In this document: one piece after another, positions 40,102-45,727 of the stretch
How the letters are laid out: each line of letters begins with the position of its first letter
Numbering within the stretch: the stretch's first letter is position 1
Virus record (IMG/VR): IMGVR_UViG_3300045119_000483
Coordinates: 1 to 45,727 of that record
Strand: one strand, 5' to 3'
DNA: 45,727 nt
Origin: a virus
Program-made: the position numbers and the translations under genes
Notes under the pieces: model-generated
Seen by the model: the letters and a program-made list of their open reading frames with translations, nothing else
Told to the model about the DNA's origin: nothing
Databases searched by the model: none

Positions 40102-40325
40102 CCCTCATCGACCTTTCCCGCCAGCCCTGGCAATTCCGCGGGCTCGATGGTCTGCCGGTACGACCACTCCATCAGATCGGTGATGGTGTGCCGCGAAAAC
40201 AGGCAGCCGACTGACGGGCATTTCGTACAGCCGCTCCCTCGCGAATGCAGTGCCCAATCCGCCATCAGTTGGTCGAGTGCATCGTGTAACTCCTGGTACC
40301 GGCGTTTATGTTCTTCGGGGGTCAT
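40098..40325 (-). CDS. Small helical protein with a Cys cluster
   Basis: 75 residues, MTPEEHKRRYQELHDALDQL, then SRGSGCTKCPSVGCLFSRHTITD. Three Cys and a His within ten residues or so form a compact metal-binding knot between helices. It overlaps both neighbours by four bases. Function unknown. Confidence 0.6.
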   Translation of the reverse strand: MTPEEHKRRYQELHDALDQLMADWALHSRGSGCTKCPSVGCLFSRHTITDLMEWSYRQTIEPAELPGLAGKVDEG

Positions 40326-40642
40326 GGCTTCTGCACCTTCTTCCCGATGTCCCAGGCGCAGGCTGGAATCGGCTTGCCGTTCAGCGACCTGGCACTGGTT
40401 TTCGGCTCGCGGTAGATCACCTCTTGCTCATTGATAGCGGCCGCGGCCGCATCCAGCAATTCCTGGGTGACTTCGAATTCGACGGGATACTTCTTGCCGG
40501 GGGTGAGCACGCCGGTTTCGGGGTCGAACTGATCGAGCGAGAAGTTGCCGCCCAGCACCTGGCCTGGCCGCGGCCGCTTTCCCAGTCGGATCGTGTGGGC
40601 CAAGACGGTGATGTAGATGTCTCGCTCGAGGTCTTGGCTCAT
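40322..40642 (-). CDS. Hypothetical early protein
   Basis: 106 residues from the ATG at 40642 (MSQDLERDIYITVLAHTIRLG). Further features are FSLDQFDPETGVLTPGKKYP and a helix with EVTQELLDAAAAAINEQEVI. It ends PACAWDIGKKVQKP. It overlaps its neighbours by four bases each. No known domain is recognised. Confidence 0.6.
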   Translation of the reverse strand: MSQDLERDIYITVLAHTIRLGKRPRPGQVLGGNFSLDQFDPETGVLTPGKKYPVEFEVTQELLDAAAAAINEQEVIYREPKTSARSLNGKPIPACAWDIGKKVQKP

Positions 40643-41085
40643 GACGGCTGCCGCTCGATGCTCTCGACTCTCGGTGGATGCACCAGGTCGTTCTCGAGCA
40701 GCCATTGGACCGTCCTCTCCCAATCCCCCCCGTCGTCTGGAGGCTGGAAGCATTTGACGTCCAGGGGAGAAAGTGAGAGGCCCATCTGCTCCGTCGCCAT
40801 CATGACCACCGCGGTGATAGCTTCGCGCAGCTCGCGGAAGGTTGCCGCGTTCTGCTCTTTCGGATCCACATGAAACCAGGAGTCGTGGCCGTCGCTATAG
40901 CGAAAGCGGAAGGTAATGCGGATCCTACCGGACTGCCGGTCCTCGACGATGAACGCCCGGAAGAATGCTTCACCCGCCAACACGCTCAACTCCTTGGCGC
41001 GGCCATCGTCGACGAGGATCAGGGCGAGCAGTTTTTCCTGGTTCGCATTCCAGCCGGCGGGTGAATCGAATTCCGGGTTGCTCAT
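40639..41085 (-). CDS. Hypothetical early protein
   Basis: 148 residues from the ATG at 41085 (MSNPEFDSPAGWNANQEKLLA). A beta-rich middle (FFRAFIVEDRQSGRIRITFRF, then DSWFHVDPKEQN) is followed by helices (LREAITAVVMMATEQMGLSLS) and a tail with WERTVQWLLENDLVHPP. Overlaps by four bases on both sides. Unknown function. Confidence 0.6.
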   Translation of the reverse strand: MSNPEFDSPAGWNANQEKLLALILVDDGRAKELSVLAGEAFFRAFIVEDRQSGRIRITFRFRYSDGHDSWFHVDPKEQNAATFRELREAITAVVMMATEQMGLSLSPLDVKCFQPPDDGGDWERTVQWLLENDLVHPPRVESIERQPS

Positions 41086-41543
41086 TGCGGTTTCTCCGGC
41101 GCCGGCAGCATTTTGAATCCTTGCCCCCGGAAGAGCTCGTAGACGGTGTTGCCGGAAGGCGTCTGGATATACGGGAAGAAAACCTCCGAGGCCTCCGTCA
41201 TGCCGCATTCGATCATAGCGAGTTGCGCCTGCACCCAGCGGAGGAGCTGGCGCCAGGCCACCCGCTCGGCCTTCTCGCGGAGCTTGGCCTGATCGATTGC
41301 CCACGAAGAATTGCGTTCGGAGAGGATTTTAAAAATCGGATCCACCCGCGCCGGCATGGCGAATAGCAGATCGCGGCCAGCGGCTCGCATCGTCCAGCGC
41401 AGCCCCGTGATTTTGCCAGCCTCATAGTCGGTGGCAATCTGGGTTGCACCAGCCCGAATCAGCACGGAGGAAATCTCCGCGGCCGTCCTCTCCGCCGGCA
41501 CTGTGGTCGTTTCCATGAACAGGGTTTTTCTTGCTTTGCTCAT
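41082..41543 (-). CDS. Conserved-looking hypothetical early protein
   Basis: 153 residues from the ATG at 41543 (MSKARKTLFMETTTVPAERTA). The first half is a beta sheet (GLRWTMRAAGRDLLFAMPARV), the second a long helix, VAWRQLLRWVQAQLAMIECGM, ending EVFFPYIQTPSGNTVYELFRG. This W-R-x-L-x-R-W-V-x-A-Q pattern is one I associate with a phage family of unknown function. It is coupled to both neighbours by four-base overlaps. Confidence 0.65.
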   Translation of the reverse strand: MSKARKTLFMETTTVPAERTAAEISSVLIRAGATQIATDYEAGKITGLRWTMRAAGRDLLFAMPARVDPIFKILSERNSSWAIDQAKLREKAERVAWRQLLRWVQAQLAMIECGMTEASEVFFPYIQTPSGNTVYELFRGQGFKMLPAPEKPQ

Positions 41544-41839
41544 GATCGGCTGGCCCTCAAGTACTCGCGCACGCTGGCCTGCTGTTCCTCCGCAGCCATC
41601 AGGTGAGGGAGGGCCGCGGCCAGGGTCGCGAAGATTGTCGGTTGATCTTCGTACGTCCAGTTCCGCGATCGGCAGAGTCCACACCAGGGATCCATGCCGC
41701 CCTTTTCGATCAGGGCTTCAACTTCGCCCCGGAGAATGGTCGTAATCTCCGGTATCGGTTGGCCGTCCGGAGCTTCGTACGGCACTGCGACTATGCAGTG
41801 CCGCTGGGGGCAGAGGATTTGCACCAGGCGGACCTTCAT
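41540..41839 (-). CDS. Hypothetical protein with a Cys pair
   Basis: 99 residues from the ATG at 41839 (MKVRLVQILCPQRHCIVAVPY). The Cys residues in CPQRHC and the later CGLC make one possible zinc site around a helix (ITTILRGEVEALIEKGGMDP). The C-terminal helix is TIFATLAAALPHLMAAEEQ. Its start overlaps the stop of the small membrane gene (ATGA). Confidence 0.6.
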   Translation of the reverse strand: MKVRLVQILCPQRHCIVAVPYEAPDGQPIPEITTILRGEVEALIEKGGMDPWCGLCRSRNWTYEDQPTIFATLAAALPHLMAAEEQQASVREYLRASRS

Positions 41840-41946
41840 CGGAAGAAAAACCACCATAACACTACGGCGCCTAGACCGAACACAACGAAGAGTGGCCCCA
41901 GGTTGAACCGCGTGGACCGCGGCCGGGTGCGGTATGGGGGCATCAT
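41836..41946 (-). CDS. 36-residue membrane protein
   Basis: MMPPYRTRPRSTRFNLG is a basic head, followed by the transmembrane stretch PLFVVFGLGAVVLWWFFFR, ending at the stop. A second ATG follows the first directly. Both ends overlap the neighbouring genes (TGATG before, ATGA after), so it is a coupled member of the early unit. It is one of three tiny membrane proteins in this genome. No function can be given. Confidence 0.6.
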   Translation of the reverse strand: MMPPYRTRPRSTRFNLGPLFVVFGLGAVVLWWFFFR

Positions 41947-42158
41947 GCCTGTTTTCTCCCGTCCAGGAAGGTGCGAAATTCCGGGCTAACGTTGATCGTG
42001 CCCATCTCTTCGGCTCGCTGGCGTACGACCCGGGCCAGCTCCTGCAGGGCATCGACCGTGCGGGCGGTGGGGGCCGTTGCCAGGCGTACTCTCAGCACTC
42101 CACCGGCGCCGTCAGGAATTGTGTAGCACCTGGTCGGGGGTTTCGCTTTGCGGATCAT
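41943..42158 (-). CDS. Small hypothetical early protein
   Basis: 71 residues, MIRKAKPPTRCYTIPDGAGG, RVRLATAPTARTVDALQELA, then RQRAEEMGTINVSPEFRTFLDG. It is basic at the start and helical afterwards. Its first 47 bp overlap the gene at 42112-42315 in another frame, which is a larger overlap than elsewhere; one of the two may have a shorter true extent. Confidence 0.5.
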   Translation of the reverse strand: MIRKAKPPTRCYTIPDGAGGVLRVRLATAPTARTVDALQELARVVRQRAEEMGTINVSPEFRTFLDGRKQA

Positions 42159-42315
42159 AGACGCAACCCTTTTCCTTCAGGATGAGCCTTTTCTCGTGTT
42201 CCCAATCGCAGATTCCCAGAACTCTCAGGTATGCTTTGTCCTCTCCTTCACGGTTGAGGATCTCTTGGATTTCCTGGTCGCAGCGGAGAAGGGCTTGGAG
42301 GATGTCAGTCGGCAT
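42112..42315 (-). CDS. Small hypothetical early protein
   Basis: 67 residues, MPTDILQALLRCDQEIQEIL, then DKAYLRVLGICDWEHEKRL. It is helical and charged, with no metal-binding cluster. The last 16 residues overlap the next gene. It starts six bases after the preceding gene's stop. Function unknown. Confidence 0.5.
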   Translation of the reverse strand: MPTDILQALLRCDQEIQEILNREGEDKAYLRVLGICDWEHEKRLILKEKGCVYDPQSETPDQVLHNS

Positions 42316-42321
42316 CGGGAT

Positions 42322-42570
42322 TTAATCGCGGACCAGAAAGTCGAAGTGTTTCCACGCGCCTGGCCCGAATAACCTCGCCGCAAGGCATCTGGCGGTCTCC
42401 GGGCTGCACCGTTTCAAGACGCCCACCGCACGGTTGTATAGCTCGACTACACTCATGCCCGCGAGTTCCCGGGTGGTAAAGCCCATGTCTGAGAGGGCCT
42501 TGAGCTGGATCAGATCTGGAGATTGGGGCCTGCATTTACGGGCCTGGATGCGCGTCACGCCGGACCTCAT
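42322..42570 (-). CDS. Small hypothetical protein after the initiator gene
   Basis: 82 residues from an ATG overlapping the initiator stop by four bases. It begins MRSGVTRIQARKCRPQSPDL and contains LKALSDMGFTTRELAGMSVVE and CSPETARCLAARLFGPGAW, an HTH-like pair of helices. Location right behind the initiator gene is where lambdoid phages keep a helicase-loader gene, but this product is far too small for that. Confidence 0.6.
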   Translation of the reverse strand: MRSGVTRIQARKCRPQSPDLIQLKALSDMGFTTRELAGMSVVELYNRAVGVLKRCSPETARCLAARLFGPGAWKHFDFLVRD

Positions 42571-43964
42571 GGGGAGCCTCCGGGTACTTTGGTCTTAGCT
42601 TCAGGGTAGACCTCAAGGAACAGGGCACGCTCGCTTTCGTCCATGTGATCCCAGTGACTGAGGATGTCTTCGATGGTGCGCTGCCTCGCCCGGTCGTTAG
42701 CCGCGGTCTGTTTCTCCAGAGCTTCTTGCTCGGCCGCCAGCTTGTCGAGCATGGCTGGCCAACCCTCGCGGAATTCCTGCACTATCCCCGGCAGGACGCC
42801 AGGGTTCCGAATCCGGTGCATTCGGCCGTTTAACGTCGCCAGGAATTCCTCGCGTGCTGCTGGGTGGTCGGGTAGAGACTCGGCTACCTCACGGATCTGG
42901 CGAGGGTTCGGGTTCGGGCGGTCTGCATCAATGAACGACCTGGTCATGCGTTCTTTGAACTCCGCATCTGGCATCCGCGCGATTTCTTCGGCTGGGTTCG
43001 TCGTCGTCCTTGCCGGTGTCGGTATAGTCTCCTCGACGACGACGACGCTCCCCACCTTTGAAAGGTTTTCTCTGTCCTCTGAAGTCTTCAAAGAGTCCAG
43101 GGGAGGGCTCGTCTGTACGCTGGAATAGTCGGTCTGTACACCACCGTTTTCGGCTTTGTACAGACCGTTTTCGGCGGCTGGTACAGACTGCTCTTCGAAC
43201 CGTGTCCCTGTCTGTACAGGTTCGGTTTGTACAGGTTGGCCGTCGAAGTTCGGCTCCGCTATTAACCTAAGCTGAACGGAGAGCGGCTTCGCCTTCAGGT
43301 CCCGTTTTTTGCCGCCATTGCGGAGTTGGATTCCGGCCTTGGCGAGCAGGAGTCTTTCGCGGGCGACCCGCTCGACTCGGGCCGCCGCGATCGCGTCCGC
43401 TTCCAGGGCCTCACCCCATTCCAAAAGTCGCAGGTACTGGGCAGAGAAGGATTCACGCTCCTCCTCAGCGAGACGCTCCAATTGTTCCCGGATATAGGCC
43501 GGTGGCGACCAGTCTGTACAGAGTTTTAACCAGTCTGTACAGACTGGTGCTCCTTCTTTGTTTTCTAGGGGTTTACGCTGAATTTCGCGGGAGGGAACGT
43601 TACCGCACAAGCATAACTCACCAGCTTTGCCTTTAGCAACTAGTTTTTGGGCTTCGGCCTGTCTCCAGGCTCGATTTGCGTTGGCCCAATCTCGGCTAAA
43701 GCAGTCGTCGGCCATGTCCTGAATTGTGACGGTGCTGCCGTCCTGGTGGACCGCACGAGGACTCCGGTGTCCCAGCCGGATGGTCTTCGACCGGATGTAG
43801 GCAACCACTCGCTGGACCGGATCGGGGTCGTCCAGGAAATACAGGTACTGGCTGGGCGGGATGGGATCGTACCCATTCTTCGATCCCATTTTCTTGACCA
43901 GTTCGAGGTTGAGGTCGATCCGTTCCGCGGCATTTTCCACGGAATTGCCGTTTTGGCCGGTCAT
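42567..43964 (-). CDS. Replication initiator-like protein with internal iterons
   Basis: 465 residues. The N-terminal part (residues 50-115: VQRVVAYIRSKTIRLGHRSP, TVTIQDMADDCFSRDWANAN) reads as a winged helix. A helical segment follows (IREQLERLAEEERESFSAQY), then a low-complexity linker at about 240-330 with repeated VQT motifs, then a C-terminal helical domain (REVAESLPDHPAAREEFLAT). The layout, DNA-binding head, linker carrying DNA repeats and C-terminal partner domain, is that of lambda O-type initiators. No polymerase or primase motif is seen, so host enzymes would do synthesis. The name is inference. Confidence 0.65.
   Translation of the reverse strand: MTGQNGNSVENAAERIDLNLELVKKMGSKNGYDPIPPSQYLYFLDDPDPVQRVVAYIRSKTIRLGHRSPRAVHQDGSTVTIQDMADDCFSRDWANANRAWRQAEAQKLVAKGKAGELCLCGNVPSREIQRKPLENKEGAPVCTDWLKLCTDWSPPAYIREQLERLAEEERESFSAQYLRLLEWGEALEADAIAAARVERVARERLLLAKAGIQLRNGGKKRDLKAKPLSVQLRLIAEPNFDGQPVQTEPVQTGTRFEEQSVPAAENGLYKAENGGVQTDYSSVQTSPPLDSLKTSEDRENLSKVGSVVVVEETIPTPARTTTNPAEEIARMPDAEFKERMTRSFIDADRPNPNPRQIREVAESLPDHPAAREEFLATLNGRMHRIRNPGVLPGIVQEFREGWPAMLDKLAAEQEALEKQTAANDRARQRTIEDILSHWDHMDESERALFLEVYPEAKTKVPGGSP
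43111..43546. repeat. Iteron-like GTACA repeats, candidate replication origin
   Basis: Eight sites share the core TCTGTACAGA: near 43111, 43132, 43155, 43178, 43210, 43225, 43511 and 43531. The last is a perfect 16-bp palindrome, CAGTCTGTACAGACTG (43531-43546). Six lie within 125 bp and two form a second group 276 bp away. Next to the second group (43551-43650) the DNA is poorer in G+C than around it. The sites code for the linker of the initiator-like protein, as the lambda iterons do in gene O. Confidence 0.7.
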
Positions 43965-44206
43965 TGGCCGCCCGCTTTCTGAACCGCCTGCGCCTGCACG
44001 ATTCCAAAGACCGTCTCAGCCGTCCGCACATTCCAGACCCACGTATTCCAACCGTGCTGGGCGTGGTGCTTTTTCGCCAAGGTGATCATCTTTTGCAGGC
44101 TGACGCCAACCCCCACCTCCTGGATCTTGCCTCCTGGGGCTTGTACCCTCGCACTGAACCGGGCTGGGTCGCGGCGTTTAGTTTTGGATGCGTTTACTTT
44201 TCCCAT
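43961..44206 (-). CDS. Small protein upstream of the initiator gene
   Basis: 81 residues from the ATG at 44206 (MGKVNASKTKRRDPARFSAR). A basic start is followed by GGKIQEVGVGVSLQKMITLA and HHAQHGWNTWVWNVRTAETVF. It overlaps the initiator gene by four bases and is the first gene of the early block. Codon use is as in its neighbours. No family is recognised; it may be a small regulator or DNA-binding protein. Confidence 0.6.
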   Translation of the reverse strand: MGKVNASKTKRRDPARFSARVQAPGGKIQEVGVGVSLQKMITLAKKHHAQHGWNTWVWNVRTAETVFGIVQAQAVQKAGGQ

Positions 44207-44503
44207 AGGGAAACAGAACCTTCTCCGGACTGGCCGGGCCAAAAAACGACGGGTGGGGGTTTAAGACGGTGGGAGATTTATGGCAGAATGAGGATAGCCA
44301 ACGCCCTTCCAACACGCCTTGAGTTCACTCGGTGTCGCATCTGCCCTGCGAAAGTAAATGCGGCCCGGGTAAAAATGGAAGTTGGGGGGCGGTGCTCTTC
44401 CTTGGCTGGGTGGGTATGCAGTCGGCCTCGTCCTCATGGACGATATGCCGATTGTATCGTTTGCCAACTTACAATCGATTTTGACGTGGGCCAGGTTGTC
44501 AGG
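44207..44503. other. Divergent control gap between early block and integrase
   Basis: 297 bp with no convincing gene, lying between the divergent first gene of the early block and the integrase. An inverted repeat CGATTGTA (44449-44456) / TACAATCG (44470-44477), with a 13-base spacer, lies 27 bp before the integrase ATG. Promoters for both directions are expected, but only weak -35/-10 matches were seen. The inverted repeat may be an integrase operator or part of an attachment site. Confidence 0.5.
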
Positions 44504-45460
44504 ATGCGACAACTCATGCTGCCCATCGTTCCCCACGACCTGGACCACCTCTACGCCGAACGGAGCATTCTCGAGCGGGGCCTGTTCGCCCGCAACACCG
44601 AGAAAAGCTACGCGCAATCCTGGAAGAGATTCAGCCTCTGGTGCCAACAGGCACAGCGAAACAGCCTTCCGGCGACAACGGACACCGTCTCGCTGTACCT
44701 TACCGATTTGCTCGACCACGGCAGGAAAGTGTCTACCGCGGTCAATCACACGTCGGGAATCACTCACCGGCACCGTATCAACGGCTACCCCACCCCGGTC
44801 GACCAAACCATCTGGTCGCTGCTGGCGGGAGCGCAACGCTTGCGCCTGGAGCGGCCCCGGCAGATGGAGCCTCTGGACGTCCGCCAGATCCGCCGTATCA
44901 GCGGCATTTTGCGCTCGGAGGGTACTCGCGAGGCCTTCCGGGACAGGGGAATCATCGTGCTGGGCTTCACATCCGCCCTGCGCCGCGCAACGATCACCGA
45001 GTTGCAACTCAGCGACATTGAATTCACCAGGCAGGGCGTCGTCATCCACGTTCGTCACGAAAAACAAGACCAAAGGGGGAAGGGGCGCTGGATTGCGGTC
45101 GCCGCCGGCAAACATCCGGATACGTGCCTCGAATCCTGCCTTAGAGATTGGCTGCGATATCGCGGCAGCGTGGAGGATGGGCCCTTGTTTACCAGCGTGC
45201 GGCACAACCGGCTGCGCCCGCTGAGTCCCGCCGCGGTGGGGCGGATCGTCAAAGACGCCGTGCAGCGAATCTCCCTCGATCCCTCGAAATTTTCCGGGCA
45301 CAGCCTCCGCGCCGGGTTCTGCACCGCGGCCGCGGAAGCCGGGGTGAATCCCCTCCTCATCGCGGCACATACGGGTCACACCCGGCTGGATACGCTGAAG
45401 AAGTACTTCCGCCGCCGCGATTTGTTCCGCGGGAATTGCTCCGGACGAATCGGCCTTTGA
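44504..45460 (+). CDS. int: Tyrosine recombinase (phage integrase)
   Basis: 318 residues from the ATG at 44504 (MRQLMLPIVPHDLDHLY); a longer frame upstream has no coding character. The N-terminal core-binding part contains RNTEKSYAQSWKRFSLWCQ. Catalytic residues are in place: Arg160 in FTSALRRATITEL, a Lys near 187, His266 and Arg269 in SGHSLRAGFCTAAAEAG, His292 in HTGHTRLDT and the nucleophile Tyr301 in LKKYFRR. It would integrate and, with a helper, excise the phage. It has no N-terminal arm-binding domain of the lambda type, so arm sites may be absent. Confidence 0.9.
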   Translation: MRQLMLPIVPHDLDHLYAERSILERGLFARNTEKSYAQSWKRFSLWCQQAQRNSLPATTDTVSLYLTDLLDHGRKVSTAVNHTSGITHRHRINGYPTPVDQTIWSLLAGAQRLRLERPRQMEPLDVRQIRRISGILRSEGTREAFRDRGIIVLGFTSALRRATITELQLSDIEFTRQGVVIHVRHEKQDQRGKGRWIAVAAGKHPDTCLESCLRDWLRYRGSVEDGPLFTSVRHNRLRPLSPAAVGRIVKDAVQRISLDPSKFSGHSLRAGFCTAAAEAGVNPLLIAAHTGHTRLDTLKKYFRRRDLFRGNCSGRIGL

Positions 45461-45600
45461 GGCGCACTTTGGCCGCGGTCTGTAAAGGTGCGGTTGCATC
45501 GTGACTGGCGGTAACAGCGTCTGGGATCCGGACGGCGTACCGCCCAGCCTGGGAAGGCTGGCACCGCCCGGGAACCCGAACCATAAGCCCATGATCAGTG
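45461..45600. other. Non-coding stretch after the integrase
   Basis: 140 bp up to the circular joint. A perfect seven-base inverted repeat CCAGCCT / AGGCTGG (45544-45550 and 45555-45561) with loop GGGA lies near its middle, within a GC-rich segment; no T-run follows, so it is a weak terminator at best. It continues across the circle into 1-577. The attachment site is expected here or upstream of the integrase. Confidence 0.45.
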
Positions 45601-45727
45601 GGCCTTTTGCACAATAAACCAAAAATCGGAAAATGCCAAGTACTGTATTTGCAACCCCATTTAGGCGGACCCATTGTGAGCAGGCGCACTTCTGCTGGAG
45701 GAGGGGCCTATTTGATCGGGTAAATGT
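45601..45727. repeat. Terminal direct repeat, right copy (circular overlap)
   Basis: Exact copy of bases 1-127. See the left copy: the two ends join to give a 45,600-bp circle. Confidence 0.95.

Noticed and set aside
42305-42535. Alternative frame over 42322-42570
   Set aside because: The other frame has the four-base overlap with the initiator gene and better protein composition.
44261-45622. Long minus-strand reading frame opposite the integrase
   Set aside because: It is the reverse shadow of the integrase gene; its protein has no domain and its codon pattern mirrors the real gene.
1-45727. Diversity-generating retroelement or CRISPR array
   Set aside because: No reverse transcriptase frame, no template/variable repeat pair at the fibre genes, and no regularly spaced repeats with unique spacers.

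Overview
The window is one closed circular temperate phage genome. Bases 1-127 recur exactly at 45601-45727, so the unique molecule is 45,600 bp, and a 127-base overlap is what a k=127 assembly leaves on a circle. The gene set is that of a tailed phage of podovirus type: a P22-sized portal (about 736 codons), large and small terminase subunits, a major capsid protein, short adaptor/nozzle proteins and several tail-fibre proteins. No tape-measure, tail-tube or sheath gene was recognised. A tyrosine integrase points to a temperate life style. The DNA is GC-rich. The flavour of the genes (fibre repeats of the SVFGRTGAV...GDYTAAQV kind, DUF29, KTSC, many small zinc ribbons, small GRPR/CxCG proteins) suggests an acidobacterial or similar soil host, but that is inference.

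Layout. (1) 45461-45600 plus 1-577: about 720 bp without a convincing gene beside the integrase, the likely place for attP. (2) 578-33962, almost all minus strand: one long late block read from right to left: coiled-coil protein, KTSC protein, small terminase, an Acb2/Tad1-like protein, large terminase, small membrane protein, portal, four small genes, scaffold-like protein, capsid-associated protein, major capsid, a hairpin terminator, then fibres, adaptors, nozzle, more fibres and internal or ejection proteins. Two plus-strand islands interrupt it: a HicA/HicB-type toxin-antitoxin pair with a third small gene (17483-18044), and an end cassette (1339-2009) with a very acidic 45-residue protein. 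(3) 33963-35556: the control region, with divergent promoters, a gene for a protein with two excisionase-type helix-turn-helix domains, two small genes, a G-tract array and two hairpins. (4) 35650-44206, mostly minus: the early block, with a serine recombinase, many small overlapping genes and a 465-residue replication-initiator-like protein. A four-gene plus-strand cassette (38380-39191) sits inside it. (5) 44504-45460: integrase.

The most striking non-coding signals are two. First, four copies of one near-perfect 20-22 bp palindrome (arms ACTTCTCAGA / TCTGAGAAGT) lie at 1822, 23405, 34028 and 34358: before the acidic gene, between capsid and tail genes, between the divergent central promoters, and inside the double-HTH gene. 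They look like a dispersed operator or stoperator regulon, and the double-HTH protein is its most economical regulator. Second, eight TCTGTACAGA-type sites lie inside the initiator gene, arranged like the iterons of lambda ori inside gene O.

The genes form a workable temperate cycle: integrase and serine recombinase for DNA rearrangement, double-HTH protein for control, initiator plus iterons for replication, terminase/portal/capsid for packaging, and an Acb2/Tad1-like protein that would blunt host cyclic-nucleotide defences. No endolysin, holin or DNA polymerase could be recognised. Most start sites were reset from the longest ORF to an internal codon where stop/start overlaps or ribosome sites made it clear.
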